Shown here: positions 17,811 through 26,947 of the stretch, in pieces | How the letters are laid out: every line of letters starts with the position of its first letter | How positions within the stretch are numbered: the first letter of the stretch is position 1 | NCBI RefSeq assembly: GCF_030852425.1 | Contig: NZ_NSDM01000011.1 | Coordinates: forward strand, 248,001 to 312,000 | From: Saccharothrix longispora | Lineage (GTDB): Bacteria > Actinomycetota > Actinomycetes > Mycobacteriales > Pseudonocardiaceae | DNA: 64,000 bases | Reading direction: 5' to 3' | The notes under the pieces: generated by a model | The model's input: the letters and a program-made list of their open reading frames with translations, nothing else | The model's database searches: none | What the model was told of the DNA's origin: nothing | Program-made: the position numbers and the translations under genes

Positions 17811-17817
17811 CGCCCCG
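17802..17817 (+). promoter_or_regulatory. Hairpin at the leader-peptide stop, candidate attenuator
   Basis: CGGGGC-TGAC-GCCCCG, a 6-bp perfect stem whose loop contains the leader-peptide TGA. A ribosome at the end of the leader would prevent it forming. No U-run follows, so termination or start-site masking are both possible. Confidence 0.4.
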
Positions 17818-17853
17818 CGTCCAGCCAACCCCGCGCACCCATCCGGAGCAGTC

Positions 17854-19215
17854 GTGTCGTTCGTCCGCACCTACACAAAGCCGAAGGTCTTCGGCGTCAC
17901 CGTGCTCGCCGCGCTCGTGCTGGGCGCGCTCGCGGGCTTCCTCGCCAAGAGCGCCGGGCTGACGTGGCTCACCACCACGCTCGGCCGGATCGGCGACGTC
18001 TTCACCAGCCTGCTGCAGTTCACCGTCATCCCCCTGGTCTTCACCGCGATCGTCGTCGGCATCACGAGCCTGCGGCGCCTCGGCTCGAACCGCGCGGCCC
18101 GGCTCGGCGGCAAGACGCTGCTGTGGTTCGCGATCACCTCGTTGATCTCGGTGCTCATCGGCCTGGCCATCGCGCTGGTGTTCAAGCCGGGCGCGGGCGT
18201 GCAGGTCGAGCCGTCGCAGGCCGCCGTCGAACGGCTGGCCGCGCGCGACCCCGGCTCGTGGGGCACGCTGCTGGAGACGCTGATCCCGTCCAACCTGTTC
18301 GCCGCCTTCACCGAGGGCGAGGTGCTCCAGGTCGTGTTCGTGTCGGTCCTGGTCGGCTTCGCCGCGTACGCGCTGGGCGACAGGGCCGCTCCGTTCGTGA
18401 ACCTGACCCGGTCGGTGTTCGACCTGATCCAGAAGGTCGTCGGCTGGATCATCCTGCTCGCCCCGATCGGCGTGTTCGGCCTGATCGGCACCGCGTTCGC
18501 GACGTACGGCAACTCGTTCGTCCGCCCGCTGTTCTCGCTGATCGCGGCCGTGTACGGCGGGTCGCTGCTGGTGCTGTTCGTGGTCTACCCGGTGCTGCTG
18601 CGGTTCGTCGGGCACGTGTCGCCGAAGACGTTCTTCGGCAAGGCGTGGACCGCGATCCAGTTCGCGTTCGTGTCCCGCTCGTCGGGCGCGACCCTGCCGC
18701 TGAGCCGCCAGACCGCCGCCAACCTCGGCGTGGACCCCGACTACGCCTCGTTCGCCGTGCCGCTGGGCACCACCACCAAGATGGACGGCTGCGCCGCCGT
18801 GTACCCGGCCATCGCCACGGTGTTCATCGCGAACCTGTTCGGCGTGCAGCTCGGCGTCTGGCAGTACGTGGCGATCGTCGCGGTGGCCGTGTTCGGCGCC
18901 CTGGCCACCGCCGGCACCACCGGCTGGTTCACCATGCTGACCCTCACCCTGGGCGCGGTGAACATGCCGCCGGAGGTCATCGCGACCGGTGTCGCCGTGG
19001 TCTACGCGATCGACCCGATCCTCGACATGGTGCGCACCGCGACCAACGTGACGGGTCAGATCGCCGTCCCGGTACTGGTGGCGCGCGGCGAGGGCCTGAT
19101 CGACGACGAGGTGCTGAACTCGCCGAGCGAGCCGCCGCTGCTCAACGGCCCGCGCGAGACCGGCACGTCGGGGACCGCTCCCGGGACCGGCACGCGCGAG
19201 GTCGTCCGGGTCTGA
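17854..19215 (+). CDS. Dicarboxylate/amino acid:cation symporter (DAACS), possibly cystine uptake
   Basis: 453 aa, eight or more membrane segments and two re-entrant hairpins. Family motifs: S-R-S-S-G-A-T-L-P (HP1), L-G-T-T-T-K-M-D-G (TM7) and D-P-I-L-D-M-V-R-T-A-T-N-V-T-G-Q (TM8). In the archaeal homologue GltPh the residue after N-V-T-G is a sodium-binding Asp; here it is Gln, so coupling may differ. The upstream Cys-ending leader peptide suggests the TcyP-type (L-cystine) branch rather than glutamate, but substrate is inferred. GTG start with only a weak ribosome-binding site. Confidence 0.8.
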   Translation: MSFVRTYTKPKVFGVTVLAALVLGALAGFLAKSAGLTWLTTTLGRIGDVFTSLLQFTVIPLVFTAIVVGITSLRRLGSNRAARLGGKTLLWFAITSLISVLIGLAIALVFKPGAGVQVEPSQAAVERLAARDPGSWGTLLETLIPSNLFAAFTEGEVLQVVFVSVLVGFAAYALGDRAAPFVNLTRSVFDLIQKVVGWIILLAPIGVFGLIGTAFATYGNSFVRPLFSLIAAVYGGSLLVLFVVYPVLLRFVGHVSPKTFFGKAWTAIQFAFVSRSSGATLPLSRQTAANLGVDPDYASFAVPLGTTTKMDGCAAVYPAIATVFIANLFGVQLGVWQYVAIVAVAVFGALATAGTTGWFTMLTLTLGAVNMPPEVIATGVAVVYAIDPILDMVRTATNVTGQIAVPVLVARGEGLIDDEVLNSPSEPPLLNGPRETGTSGTAPGTGTREVVRV

Positions 19216-19235
19216 GCCGGACCGCACCACCACCC

Positions 19236-19265
19236 GGAGGGGGTCGCCCGCAGGCGGCCCCCTCC
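19236..19265. terminator. Hairpin terminator between convergent genes
   Basis: GGAGGGGG and CGCC pair with GGCG and CCCCCTCC across a 4-5 nt loop, with one mismatch. It lies between the DAACS symporter and the oppositely oriented membrane protein. Confidence 0.75.
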
Positions 19266-19312
19266 GCCGTCCAGGACCCGCCGTCCAGGGACACCCGCCT
19301 CGGGTACCCGCC

Positions 19313-19999
19313 TCAGGGACGGCAGCGCACCAGGGTCGACGCGTCCGGCACCACCTCCGGCCAGCCCGGCAGCTCCTCGGGCGATCCCACGACCACCGTG
19401 CAGCCCACCTCGCCCCCGCCCACCACCGAGAAGACCTGCGCGAACCGCCGGCCGCAGTCGTCGACCCCCGGGCAGGCGCGCTGGACCGCGACGACGTCGG
19501 CCACCGCGTCCCGGTCCACGTCGGCCAGCGCCAGGTGCGCCCCCGACGACAGGTACGGCACCTGCGCCCGCGTCCAGGCCCCCGACCTGCGCACGATCAC
19601 CTCGCCGCGCACCTCCCCGCCCGCCGCGCCCCGGACCAGGCACACGGTGACCTCCGCGTCCGCGCACTGGAGCGACCCCTCGGTGATGTCGGCGCCCGAG
19701 GCGGCGACGGTCAGCTCGAAGATGTTCGGCCCCGAAGCCCCGTTGGTGCGGATGCGCCCCTCCCCCGACCCCACGAGCAGCTCGACCGAGTCGGCGCCCA
19801 CCTCGCGCTTGACCAACGACCGGCACGCCGTGGTGCCGCAGCGCAGCTGGTCCTGGGCGGGCGCGGCGCCGGCGTCCGGCTGGTCCGGTGGCCGCAGCGA
19901 CCAGGCGACGGCCACGCTGGCGACGGTGGTGAGGACTGCGGCACAGGCGACCACCAGCGCGGCTTTAGGCGGGGAGGACACGATTTCGGATTGTCGCAC
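19313..19999 (-). CDS. Membrane-anchored extracytoplasmic protein with FG-GAP-like motif
   Basis: 228 aa from the GTG at 19999 (a TTG precedes it). One N-terminal membrane helix (about 14-35), then an exported domain with several Cys (C-G-T-T-A-C, L-Q-C-A-D, V-C-L, A-C-P-G-V-D-D-C) and L-A-L-A-D-V-D-R-D-A-V-A-D-V-V, which resembles a Ca-binding FG-GAP/VCBS repeat. Exact function unknown. Divergent from accA3. Confidence 0.6.
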   Translation of the reverse strand: MRQSEIVSSPPKAALVVACAAVLTTVASVAVAWSLRPPDQPDAGAAPAQDQLRCGTTACRSLVKREVGADSVELLVGSGEGRIRTNGASGPNIFELTVAASGADITEGSLQCADAEVTVCLVRGAAGGEVRGEVIVRRSGAWTRAQVPYLSSGAHLALADVDRDAVADVVAVQRACPGVDDCGRRFAQVFSVVGGGEVGCTVVVGSPEELPGWPEVVPDASTLVRCRP

Positions 20000-20096
20000 C
20001 AAGCGTGACCCGTCTCTCGACCGCGACGTACCGGGGGGTCACTAAACTCCCCGACCACCACCACTCCACACCAGCGTTGCCAGGAGGTAGGACGTC

Positions 20097-21866
20097 GTGT
20101 CGCTGCGCAAGGTCCTCGTCGCCAACCGCGGTGAGATCGCCGTCCGGGTCATCCGCGCCTGCCGTGACGCAGGGCTCACCAGCGTCGCCGTGTACGCCGA
20201 CCCGGACCGCGACGCCCCGTTCGTCCGCCTCGCCGACGAGGCATTCGCGCTGGGCGGGAGCACGCCCGGCGAGAGCTACCTGTCCGTCGACAAGCTCCTG
20301 GACGTCGCCAAGCGCGCCGGCGCGGACTCGGTGCACCCCGGTTACGGCTTCCTGTCCGAGAACGCCGACTTCGCGCAGGCCGTGCTGGACGCGGGCCTGA
20401 CCTGGATCGGGCCGACCCCGCAGGCCATCCGCGACCTGGGCGACAAGGTGACCGCGCGGCACATCGCGATGCGCGCGGGCGCGCCGCTGGTGCCGGGCAC
20501 CAAGGACCCGGTGGGCGGCCCGGACGAGGTCGTGGCGTTCGCCGAGGAGCACGGGCTGCCGGTCGCGATCAAGGCGGCGTTCGGCGGCGGCGGTCGCGGC
20601 CTGAAGGTCGCCCGCACGATGGAGGAGATCCCCGAGCTGTTCGACAGCGCGGTGCGCGAGGCGGTCACCGCGTTCGGCCGCGGCGAGTGCTTCGTCGAGC
20701 GCTACCTGGACAAGCCGCGGCACGTCGAGGCGCAGGTGCTGGCCGACCAGCACGGCAACGTGGTCGTCGTCGGCACCCGCGACTGCTCGTTGCAGCGCCG
20801 CCACCAGAAGCTGGTCGAGGAGGCGCCCGCGCCGTTCCTCACCGACGAGCAGCGCGCCGAGATCCACCGGTCCGCGCGTGCCATCTGCAAGGAGGCCGGC
20901 TACCACGGCGCGGGCACCGTCGAGTACCTGGTCGCGGTGGACGGCACCATCTCGTTCCTGGAGGTCAACACGCGCCTCCAGGTGGAGCACCCGGTCAGCG
21001 AGGAGACCGCGGGCATCGACCTGGTGCGCGAGCAGTTCCGCATCGCCGCGGGCGAGCCGCTGCGGTTCACCGAGGACCCGACCCCGCGCGGCCACTCGAT
21101 CGAGTTCCGCATCAACGGCGAGGACGCGGGCCGCAACTTCCTGCCCGCCCCCGGCACCGTGACGACGTTCACCGCGCCGTCCGGCCCCGGCGTCCGGGTG
21201 GACGCGGGCGTGGAGAGCGGCACGGTCATCGGCGGCCAGTTCGACTCGCTGCTGGCGAAGCTGATCGTCACCGGCGAGGACCGCACCCAGGCCCTGGAGC
21301 GGGCGCGCCGGGCACTGGACGAGATGGTCGTCGACGGCATGGCCACCGTGCTGCCGTTCCACCGCGCGATCGTGCGCGACCCGGCGTACGTGGGCACGGA
21401 CGAGGGCTTCACCGTGCATACCCGGTGGATCGAGACCGAGTTCGACAACACCATCGCGCCGTTCACCGACCCCGCCGAGGCCCAGGGGGAGGAGCCCCGG
21501 CAGACCCTCGTGGTCGAGGTCGGCGGCCGTCGCGTGGAGGTGTCGCTGCCCGGTGACCTGGCCCTCGGCGGCAGCGGTGGCGGCGGGGCGAAGGCGACCG
21601 CGAAGGTCAAGCCGCGCAAGCGCGGCGGCGGGTCCGGCGCGAACGTGTCGGGCGACGCGGTGGCCGCGCCCATGCAGGGCACCATCGTCAAGGTGGCCGT
21701 CGAGGACGGGCAGCAGGTCGAGGCGGGCGACCTGGTCGTCGTGCTGGAGGCCATGAAGATGGAGAACCCGGTGACCGCGCACAAGGCGGGCACGATCACC
21801 GGTCTGGCCGCCGAACCCGGTGCGGCGGTCACCCAGGGCACCGTGCTCTGCGAGATCAAGGAATAG
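20097..21866 (+). CDS. accA3: Acyl-CoA carboxylase alpha subunit (biotin carboxylase + biotin carrier)
   Basis: 589 aa. Biotin carboxylase (about 1-450) with the ATP-grasp loop [18 protein letters not shown] and R-I-N-G-E-D. A Gly/Lys-rich linker leads to a biotinyl domain with E-A-M-K554-M-E-N, the Lys modified by BirA. It carries out ATP-dependent carboxylation of biotin for AccD5 and other AccD partners. The GTG start follows a strong AGGAGG (20082-20087), unusual here where many genes are leaderless; a TAAACT box lies at 20043-20048, giving a leader of about 45 nt. Confidence 0.95.
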   Translation: MSLRKVLVANRGEIAVRVIRACRDAGLTSVAVYADPDRDAPFVRLADEAFALGGSTPGESYLSVDKLLDVAKRAGADSVHPGYGFLSENADFAQAVLDAGLTWIGPTPQAIRDLGDKVTARHIAMRAGAPLVPGTKDPVGGPDEVVAFAEEHGLPVAIKAAFGGGGRGLKVARTMEEIPELFDSAVREAVTAFGRGECFVERYLDKPRHVEAQVLADQHGNVVVVGTRDCSLQRRHQKLVEEAPAPFLTDEQRAEIHRSARAICKEAGYHGAGTVEYLVAVDGTISFLEVNTRLQVEHPVSEETAGIDLVREQFRIAAGEPLRFTEDPTPRGHSIEFRINGEDAGRNFLPAPGTVTTFTAPSGPGVRVDAGVESGTVIGGQFDSLLAKLIVTGEDRTQALERARRALDEMVVDGMATVLPFHRAIVRDPAYVGTDEGFTVHTRWIETEFDNTIAPFTDPAEAQGEEPRQTLVVEVGGRRVEVSLPGDLALGGSGGGGAKATAKVKPRKRGGGSGANVSGDAVAAPMQGTIVKVAVEDGQQVEAGDLVVVLEAMKMENPVTAHKAGTITGLAAEPGAAVTQGTVLCEIKE

Positions 21867-21875
21867 GCTCGCCGT

Positions 21876-22256
21876 GTGAGCGAGCGGGACATCCGGATCG
21901 GCGACGCGGAGCGCGAGCACGCGCTCGAACTGCTCGGCGAGCACCTCGGCCAGGGTCGGTTGACCGTGGACGAGTTCGGCGAGCGCTCCGCCCGCGTCGC
22001 GACCGCGCGCACCAGGGGCGACCTGCTCGAACTGTTCGCCGACCTGCCCGACCCGCGGCCGCGGTTCCGGCAGGTGGCGCCGGCCGAGCCGCCCGCGCGG
22101 CGGTCGTCGTTCGCGCTGGAGCCGCGGATGTCCGGCGTGGTGCTGCCGGTCGTCCTCCTGGGGTGCGTGGCGTTGTTCTTCGTGCTGAAGAACCCGTTCG
22201 TGTTCCTGCTGGTCCTGCCGGTGATGCTGCTGCTCGGCCGGTCGGGCAAGCGGTGA
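21876..22256 (+). CDS. DUF1707 (SHOCT-like) membrane protein
   Basis: 126 aa. Residues 5-55 fit the DUF1707 module (R-I-G-D-A-E-R-E-H-A-L-E-L-L-G-E-H ... G-R-L-T-V-D-E-F-G-E-R). Two short hydrophobic helices follow near the C-terminus. TAGGCT at 21864-21869 overlaps the accA3 stop and is 6 nt from the GTG, so it can be made independently as a leaderless message. Role unknown; DUF1707 proteins are common actinobacterial membrane proteins. Confidence 0.75.
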   Translation: MSERDIRIGDAEREHALELLGEHLGQGRLTVDEFGERSARVATARTRGDLLELFADLPDPRPRFRQVAPAEPPARRSSFALEPRMSGVVLPVVLLGCVALFFVLKNPFVFLLVLPVMLLLGRSGKR

Positions 22257-23125
22257 GCGCACCGTCGCTGCTGCTGCTCGACCTCGACGGCGTGCTGCGC
22301 CGGTTCGGGCCGGACGCGCCGATCGAGGACGAGTTCGGCCTGCCGCGCGGCGCACTGGCCCGGGTGTCGTTCGCGCTGTCCGTGCCCGCCGTGACCGGCC
22401 GCGTCACCGACGAGGAGTGGCGCGACGCCGTCCGGCGGCAACTGGTCCGCGAGGACGTGCCCGAGGACGCGGCGACGGCGGCCGTGGCGGCGTGGACCCG
22501 CACCGGCGAGGTGATCCCGGAAGCCCTGGACCTGGTGCGGCGGGTGCGGGGGCGCTGCCGGGTCGCGCTGCTGTCCAACGCCACCGACCGCCTGCCGCGC
22601 GACCTCGCCGCCCTCGGCCTGGACCGCGAGGTGGACGCCGTCGTGACGTCCGCGCGGCTCGGCGTGGCCAAGCCGTCGCCCGAGGCGTTCCGGCGGGCGC
22701 TGCGGGTGCTCCAGCACTCGACGTCCTCGACCCTGTTCTGCGACGACAACGAGGAGAACGCGGCGGCGGCCCGCACCATCGGCCTCGACGCCGTGCACAC
22801 GCCCGACGCGGCCTCCCTGCGCGAGGCCCTCCGCTCCCGCGGCCTGCTGGACGGCGGGGGCGGCGCCCCCGGTACCACGCGCGGCGGCCCGTTGCTGCTG
22901 GTCCTGCACGACCGCGACGACGCCGAGCAGGCCGCGGGGGAACTGGCCGAAGCGGGCTGGGCGCCGTGCGCCGTGCACAAGGACCTGCTGGCCGGCGAGG
23001 ACGACGTGGAGGACGCCGACTGGGTGGTCGAGCCGACCACCGGTCCCGACGGCCAACCCGCCTCGGCGCACCGCGGCCTGCTCGAAGCGCTGGCCGCCCG
23101 TTACGACGGGTTCGTCACCGACTAG
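22253..23125 (+). CDS. HAD-superfamily hydrolase with extra C-terminal domain
   Basis: 290 aa from the GTG at 22253, overlapping the DUF1707 stop (GTGA). HAD motif I L-L-D-L-D-G-V-L, motif II L-L-S-N-A-T, motif III K-P-S-P-E and motif IV F-C-D-D-N-E-E-N place it with class IA phosphatases, covering about 1-205. The last ~80 residues (P-L-L-L-V-L-H-D-R-D-D and W-V-V-E-P-T-T) form a separate domain I do not recognise. Substrate unknown. Confidence 0.75.
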   Translation: MSAPSLLLLDLDGVLRRFGPDAPIEDEFGLPRGALARVSFALSVPAVTGRVTDEEWRDAVRRQLVREDVPEDAATAAVAAWTRTGEVIPEALDLVRRVRGRCRVALLSNATDRLPRDLAALGLDREVDAVVTSARLGVAKPSPEAFRRALRVLQHSTSSTLFCDDNEENAAAARTIGLDAVHTPDAASLREALRSRGLLDGGGGAPGTTRGGPLLLVLHDRDDAEQAAGELAEAGWAPCAVHKDLLAGEDDVEDADWVVEPTTGPDGQPASAHRGLLEALAARYDGFVTD

Positions 23126-23136
23126 TCTCCGCGCCC

Positions 23137-23577
23137 ATGGAGGCGGTCGAGATCAACGCGGGTGAGTTCTACCTGCGTGGACTGCGGCACGACGACCGCG
23201 TCGACGACCGCGTCCCGCTCGTCGGCGGCGGGTTGGTCGCCGACCTCGACGCCGCCGCGGCGCACGTGGCCGAGCGGGCGCGGCAGTGGCACGCGGGCGA
23301 GAGCTGCTCGTGGGCCGTGTGCGACCAGCTCACCGGTACCGCCGTGGGCGAGGTCGTGCTGACCGCGCGCGGCGAGCTGACCTGCTGGACCACCCCGCCC
23401 CGGCGCCGCCGGGGCGTCGCGACCCACGCCGTGGACGCGGTGGCCCGGTTCGGGTTCGGCTTCCTCGACCTCCCCCTGATCACCGCCAGACCCGAGGGCG
23501 AAGCCGCCCGGCGACTCGCCGGGCGAACAGGCTTCACAGCCGGGGGTCCACGCGGTGTGTGGACCCGACTACGGTAG
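23137..23577 (+). CDS. GNAT-family N-acetyltransferase
   Basis: 146 aa. Motif A of the acetyl-CoA fold is R-R-R-R-G-V-A-T-H-A-V-D-A-V, preceded by a strand W-A-V-C-D and G-E-V-V-L, and followed by A-R-R-L-A-G-R-T-G-F-T. TAGTCT (23123-23128) overlaps the end of the HAD gene, 8 nt before the ATG. Acceptor substrate unknown. Confidence 0.7.
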   Translation: MEAVEINAGEFYLRGLRHDDRVDDRVPLVGGGLVADLDAAAAHVAERARQWHAGESCSWAVCDQLTGTAVGEVVLTARGELTCWTTPPRRRRGVATHAVDAVARFGFGFLDLPLITARPEGEAARRLAGRTGFTAGGPRGVWTRLR

Positions 23578-23583
23578 GTGCTC

Positions 23584-24171
23584 ATGAGGGCTGCTCGCGT
23601 GATCATCGCCACGTTGTGCGCGTTGGCGCTGCCGGCTTGCACGCCCTCACCGGAGAACACCGCCGACGGCCGGTCCGACGAACCGGTCATCGCCAGTGCC
23701 ACCAGCGTGCCGCCGATGCCGCCGCGCCCCGGTGAACTGCGGTTGGACGACGTCGACCCGTGCGCGGTGCTGTCCGCCGACCAGCGGGTGGCGCTGAGCC
23801 TCGACAACCCGCCCAGCGCCTACGTGGAATCGAGCTTCGGCAACGCGAAGGCGTGCACCATGCGCAGCACGATCAGCGGGAACGTGGTGCGCCTCGCGCT
23901 CGTCACAGTCGAGGGCATCGGCGTGTGGCTCGACGAGAACGCGCAGGTCGACGCTCGCCAGACGACCGTGAACGGGTTTCCCGGGCTCACCGTCCGGACA
24001 CCCGGGATGGACCACGTGTGCAACGTCGAGGTGGACGTCGCGGAAGGGCAGTTCCTGGACGTGATGTTCCGCGACGGCGGTAACGAGAAGAAGGCCAAGC
24101 AGGACACCCTGTGCCAGGGGGCGCAACGCGCGGCCGAAGCGGCGGTGGCCGGTTTGCTGCAACGGCGCTGA
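23584..24171 (+). CDS. DUF3558-like lipoprotein of an ESX-associated cluster
   Basis: 195 aa. The signal peptide ends in a lipobox L-P-A-C, so the protein should be lipid-anchored outside the membrane. The mature part L-D-D-V-D-P-C-A-V-L-S with later Cys (K-A-C-T, H-V-C-N-V, L-C-Q-G) resembles DUF3558 lipoproteins that precede WXG/PPE/EspG genes in Pseudonocardiales. TACGGT (23570-23575) lies 8 nt before the ATG, inside the end of the GNAT gene. Confidence 0.75.
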   Translation: MRAARVIIATLCALALPACTPSPENTADGRSDEPVIASATSVPPMPPRPGELRLDDVDPCAVLSADQRVALSLDNPPSAYVESSFGNAKACTMRSTISGNVVRLALVTVEGIGVWLDENAQVDARQTTVNGFPGLTVRTPGMDHVCNVEVDVAEGQFLDVMFRDGGNEKKAKQDTLCQGAQRAAEAAVAGLLQRR

Positions 24172-24270
24172 CCCGCGCGGGGGATGTGCGGGTGCGCCCA
24201 CTCCCTGTTGTCGGACCCTGTGGCTAGAGTGACCATGCGCGACGAAACCGCGAAGACGGGGAGGTTGTCC

Positions 24271-24645
24271 ATGCCGCCGGAAGACCGCGGCCACGGTGCC
24301 GACTCGGGCTCACCGCCCTTGGCGCACACCCTGAACGTGGACCCCAGTGCCATCCCCAGTCTCCGCAGCGCGTTCTCGGGCGCCCTGACGAGGCTGGACC
24401 AGCAGATCGAACTCGCCATCACCGAGGTCAGGGTGCGTCCCTGGGCCGGCGACCCGGTGAGCAAGGACGCCGCGGAGAGGTTCAACGACCGGTCGCTGGA
24501 GTCCGGCGACTCGGCGCTGGCCGCGTTGCAGAACTACCAGCAACAGCTGAAGTCGGCCATGGACGCCCTCAACCTCGTGGAACGGCAGTACCAGTCCATC
24601 GAAGACGACAACACCGGCTTGATGGGACAGCAGGGCGGCCGTTAA
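24271..24645 (+). CDS. WXG100-like type VII secretion-associated protein
   Basis: 124 aa. GGGGAGG lies 7 nt before the ATG at 24271, which decides the start; an alternative ATG at 24235 sits 4 nt after a TAGAGT -10 box, which more likely drives a 5' UTR. Two predicted helices flank V-R-P-W-A-G-D-P-V-S, a W-x-G turn. First of three genes ending with EspG, so probably a secreted partner of the PPE protein. Confidence 0.65.
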   Translation: MPPEDRGHGADSGSPPLAHTLNVDPSAIPSLRSAFSGALTRLDQQIELAITEVRVRPWAGDPVSKDAAERFNDRSLESGDSALAALQNYQQQLKSAMDALNLVERQYQSIEDDNTGLMGQQGGR

Positions 24646-24675
24646 GGGCACCCGGCGCAGGCAAGGGGAATCTTC

Positions 24676-25992
24676 ATGCCCGATGGACACCGCTGGAGCG
24701 GGTACAGCCACGAAGAGCTGTACCAAGCGATCAACTCCGGCCCGGGACCGCAGGCGTCGCACTCCTCCATGGAGCGCTGGGCGGGCGTCTCGGCCGCGTT
24801 GGCCGAGATCAACTCCGAGCTGCACGCCGGCGTGCTGCGCTCCGGCGCCTCGTGGGAGGGCGCCGCGGCCGACAAGGCGCGGATGGGGATCAACCCGCTG
24901 GCCTCCTGGGCGGACGACGCGCGCGCCGGTTCCGAGGTGATGCGGGTCTCGGCGGAGCTCCAGGCCGACTACATCTCCAAGGCGCGCTCCGACATGCCGC
25001 CGCCGGTGCCGGTCACCGCGGAGAAGCCGAACCCGCTCGTCAGCGCGATCACCACGCTGATCGGCGGGCAGACGGACTACGAGCTGCAGGAGAAGGCGTC
25101 CAACGCGGCCGAGCAGCGCGCCCGCGAGGTGATGACGACGTACGCGTCCTCCACCACGTCGAACACCAACACGCTGGGGCAGTTCCACCAGCCCCCGCAG
25201 CTGGTGATCAGCGCCGGTGACGCGGTGCGCAACGACGCTCCCGGCGTGCCCGGTCCCGGGTGGGGCCACGGTGGCGCGCGCGGCGGCCGCGGCGGCTGGG
25301 GCGGCGGCCGCGGTTGGCGCGGCGGTGGCGGCCCGGGTGGTCGCGGCTCCGCGCCGGCGGTGCGTCCCCCGTCGCCGACCGGTGGTTCGACGGGCACGTC
25401 GTCCGCGGGTTCGGCGCCGTCCACCGGGCAGACCCGTCCGTCGACGCAGCCCCTGGCGTCCGGTCCCGGCACGGGGTCGTTCGGGCCGGGTGGCGTGATC
25501 GGCGGCGGCCGGCGTGACGAGGACAAGCGCAAGTCCGACGTGACCACGACCGAGCAGCACGCGGCCGGCAGTGGCGGCGGCGGCGCGGGCGGTGCCGGTT
25601 CCGGCGCTCCCGCCGCCGGCCAGCACCTGCTGCCGCTCCCGCCCGGCGCTCCGCTGCCCGCCGGCACGACGTCGACCAGCTCGGCGGACTTCGGCGCGTT
25701 CGCGGCGGCCAACGCCCAGCACGCGGCCACGACCGGCACCGGCGTCCCGGCGGCGGGCCTGTCGGGCGGCGCCGCGGGTCAGGGCGGCGGCGACAGCGTG
25801 CACAAGCGCACCGTCGGCGCGGTGCCGGCGCAGCCCGCGTTCGACCCGTTCGGCGGGCTGGGCGGTCCGCGCACGGCGGAGGACGAGGAGGACGCGGCGC
25901 ACGACGCGGCCGACTACCTGCGCGAGACGGACGACATCTACGGGGTGGGCGGGTTCTCGCCGCCCGTGATCGGGGAGAGCACCACCAGCTGA
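24676..25992 (+). CDS. PPE-domain-like secreted protein
   Basis: 438 aa. The first ~170 residues are helical with R-S-G-A-S-W-E-G-A-A-A-D-K-A-R (a WXG motif) and N-P-L-A-S-W-A-D-D-A-R, as in PPE-family proteins of non-mycobacterial actinomycetes. The rest is a long Gly/Pro/Ser-rich disordered segment ending in an acidic tail. It overlaps espG by 1 bp (TGATG). It probably leaves the cell by a type VII system with EspG as chaperone. Confidence 0.7.
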   Translation: MPDGHRWSGYSHEELYQAINSGPGPQASHSSMERWAGVSAALAEINSELHAGVLRSGASWEGAAADKARMGINPLASWADDARAGSEVMRVSAELQADYISKARSDMPPPVPVTAEKPNPLVSAITTLIGGQTDYELQEKASNAAEQRAREVMTTYASSTTSNTNTLGQFHQPPQLVISAGDAVRNDAPGVPGPGWGHGGARGGRGGWGGGRGWRGGGGPGGRGSAPAVRPPSPTGGSTGTSSAGSAPSTGQTRPSTQPLASGPGTGSFGPGGVIGGGRRDEDKRKSDVTTTEQHAAGSGGGGAGGAGSGAPAAGQHLLPLPPGAPLPAGTTSTSSADFGAFAAANAQHAATTGTGVPAAGLSGGAAGQGGGDSVHKRTVGAVPAQPAFDPFGGLGGPRTAEDEEDAAHDAADYLRETDDIYGVGGFSPPVIGESTTS

Positions 25993-26789
25993 TGACGATG
26001 TTCGGTGTGGACCTGGGCACCAGCGACCTGCGCGAACCCGTGACGATCTCGGCGCTGGAGTTCGACGTGCTGTGGGAGCACCTGCGGCTGGAGACCATGC
26101 CGCTGGTGCTCAAGGTGCCCTCGCCGGGGAAGACGCACGCCGAGCGGGCCGAGCTGGAGCAGCGGGCGTGGACGGACCTGGAGCGGCGCGCTCTGGGCCG
26201 TCCGGTGTCGCTCGACCCGATGCTGGAGGACCTGCTGCACCTGCTCAACCGGCCGCAGCGGGAGGTGGACGGGCGGCTGTGGCTGGGCCGGAGCGTCCGC
26301 GTGCTGGCGGCGGCCAAGGGGCAGTCCGGTGTGCTGGCCGTGCTGGACGGCGACCAGCTGACCCTGCGCGCCGCGTCCGCCGAGAGCCTGGCCCGCGAGG
26401 CCCTGTCGGCCCTGCCCCCGGCCCCCGCGGGCCCCGGGCACTCCGTGACGCTGCCCAGCGCCGACCTGGACGCCGCGGCGGCCGGCTCGAACACCCCGGA
26501 CGACCTGGTCCGTGCCCTCCTGGCGCGGGGCGTCCGCCGGCAGGACGCCCAGACCCTGGCCGAGGTGTTCCGCGACGCGGACCACCGGGGCCAGTTCGGC
26601 GCCGCGTTCCGCGACAAGTACGGCAAGCGCGTCCGCCCGGACCGCGTGATCGGCTTCTTCGACAACCCCCGGGGCCGCTACCTCCAGGTGCGCCGGGCCA
26701 CCCCCGGCCAACAACCCTGGAGCACCATCTCCCCCGTGGACACCCGCCGCCTCCTCCACCACCTGGACTCCCTGACCAGCGAGTCGTAA
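25992..26789 (+). CDS. espG: EspG-family ESX secretion chaperone
   Basis: 265 aa. EspG proteins bind the tip of PPE proteins in the cytoplasm and deliver them to the ESX machine. Features: I-S-A-L-E-F-D-V-L-W-E-H-L near the N-terminus, L-A-A-A-K-G-Q-S-G-V-L-A-V-L-D-G central strands, and a C-terminal G-F-F-D-N-P-R-G-R-Y-L. Last gene of the lipoprotein/WXG/PPE cluster. Its end S-E-S-stop is encoded by the first unit of a 22-bp repeat array, so the native C-terminus may have been altered. Confidence 0.75.
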   Translation: MTMFGVDLGTSDLREPVTISALEFDVLWEHLRLETMPLVLKVPSPGKTHAERAELEQRAWTDLERRALGRPVSLDPMLEDLLHLLNRPQREVDGRLWLGRSVRVLAAAKGQSGVLAVLDGDQLTLRAASAESLAREALSALPPAPAGPGHSVTLPSADLDAAAAGSNTPDDLVRALLARGVRRQDAQTLAEVFRDADHRGQFGAAFRDKYGKRVRPDRVIGFFDNPRGRYLQVRRATPGQQPWSTISPVDTRRLLHHLDSLTSES

Positions 26790-26888
26790 GTTCGCGCACG
26801 GCGAGTCGTAAGTTCAGGCACGGCGAGTCGTAAGTTCAGGCACGGCGAGTCGTAAGTTCAGGCACGGCGAGTCGTAAGTTCAGGCACT
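26779..26888. repeat. 22-bp repeat array, left arm of locus 2
   Basis: Five head-to-tail 22-bp units starting at 26779, 26801, 26823, 26845 and 26867. The core is GCGAGTCGTAAGTTCAGG; the last four are almost identical, and a decayed sixth may follow (26889-26910). The first supplies the espG stop codon. The mirrored arm is at 27849-27958 with a DUF559 gene between. Confidence 0.9.
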
Positions 26889-26947
26889 GGATCTTGCACG
26901 TTCGGGTGATCCGTGTACGAAATCCCGGCAGGGCCACTCGGTTCTGC

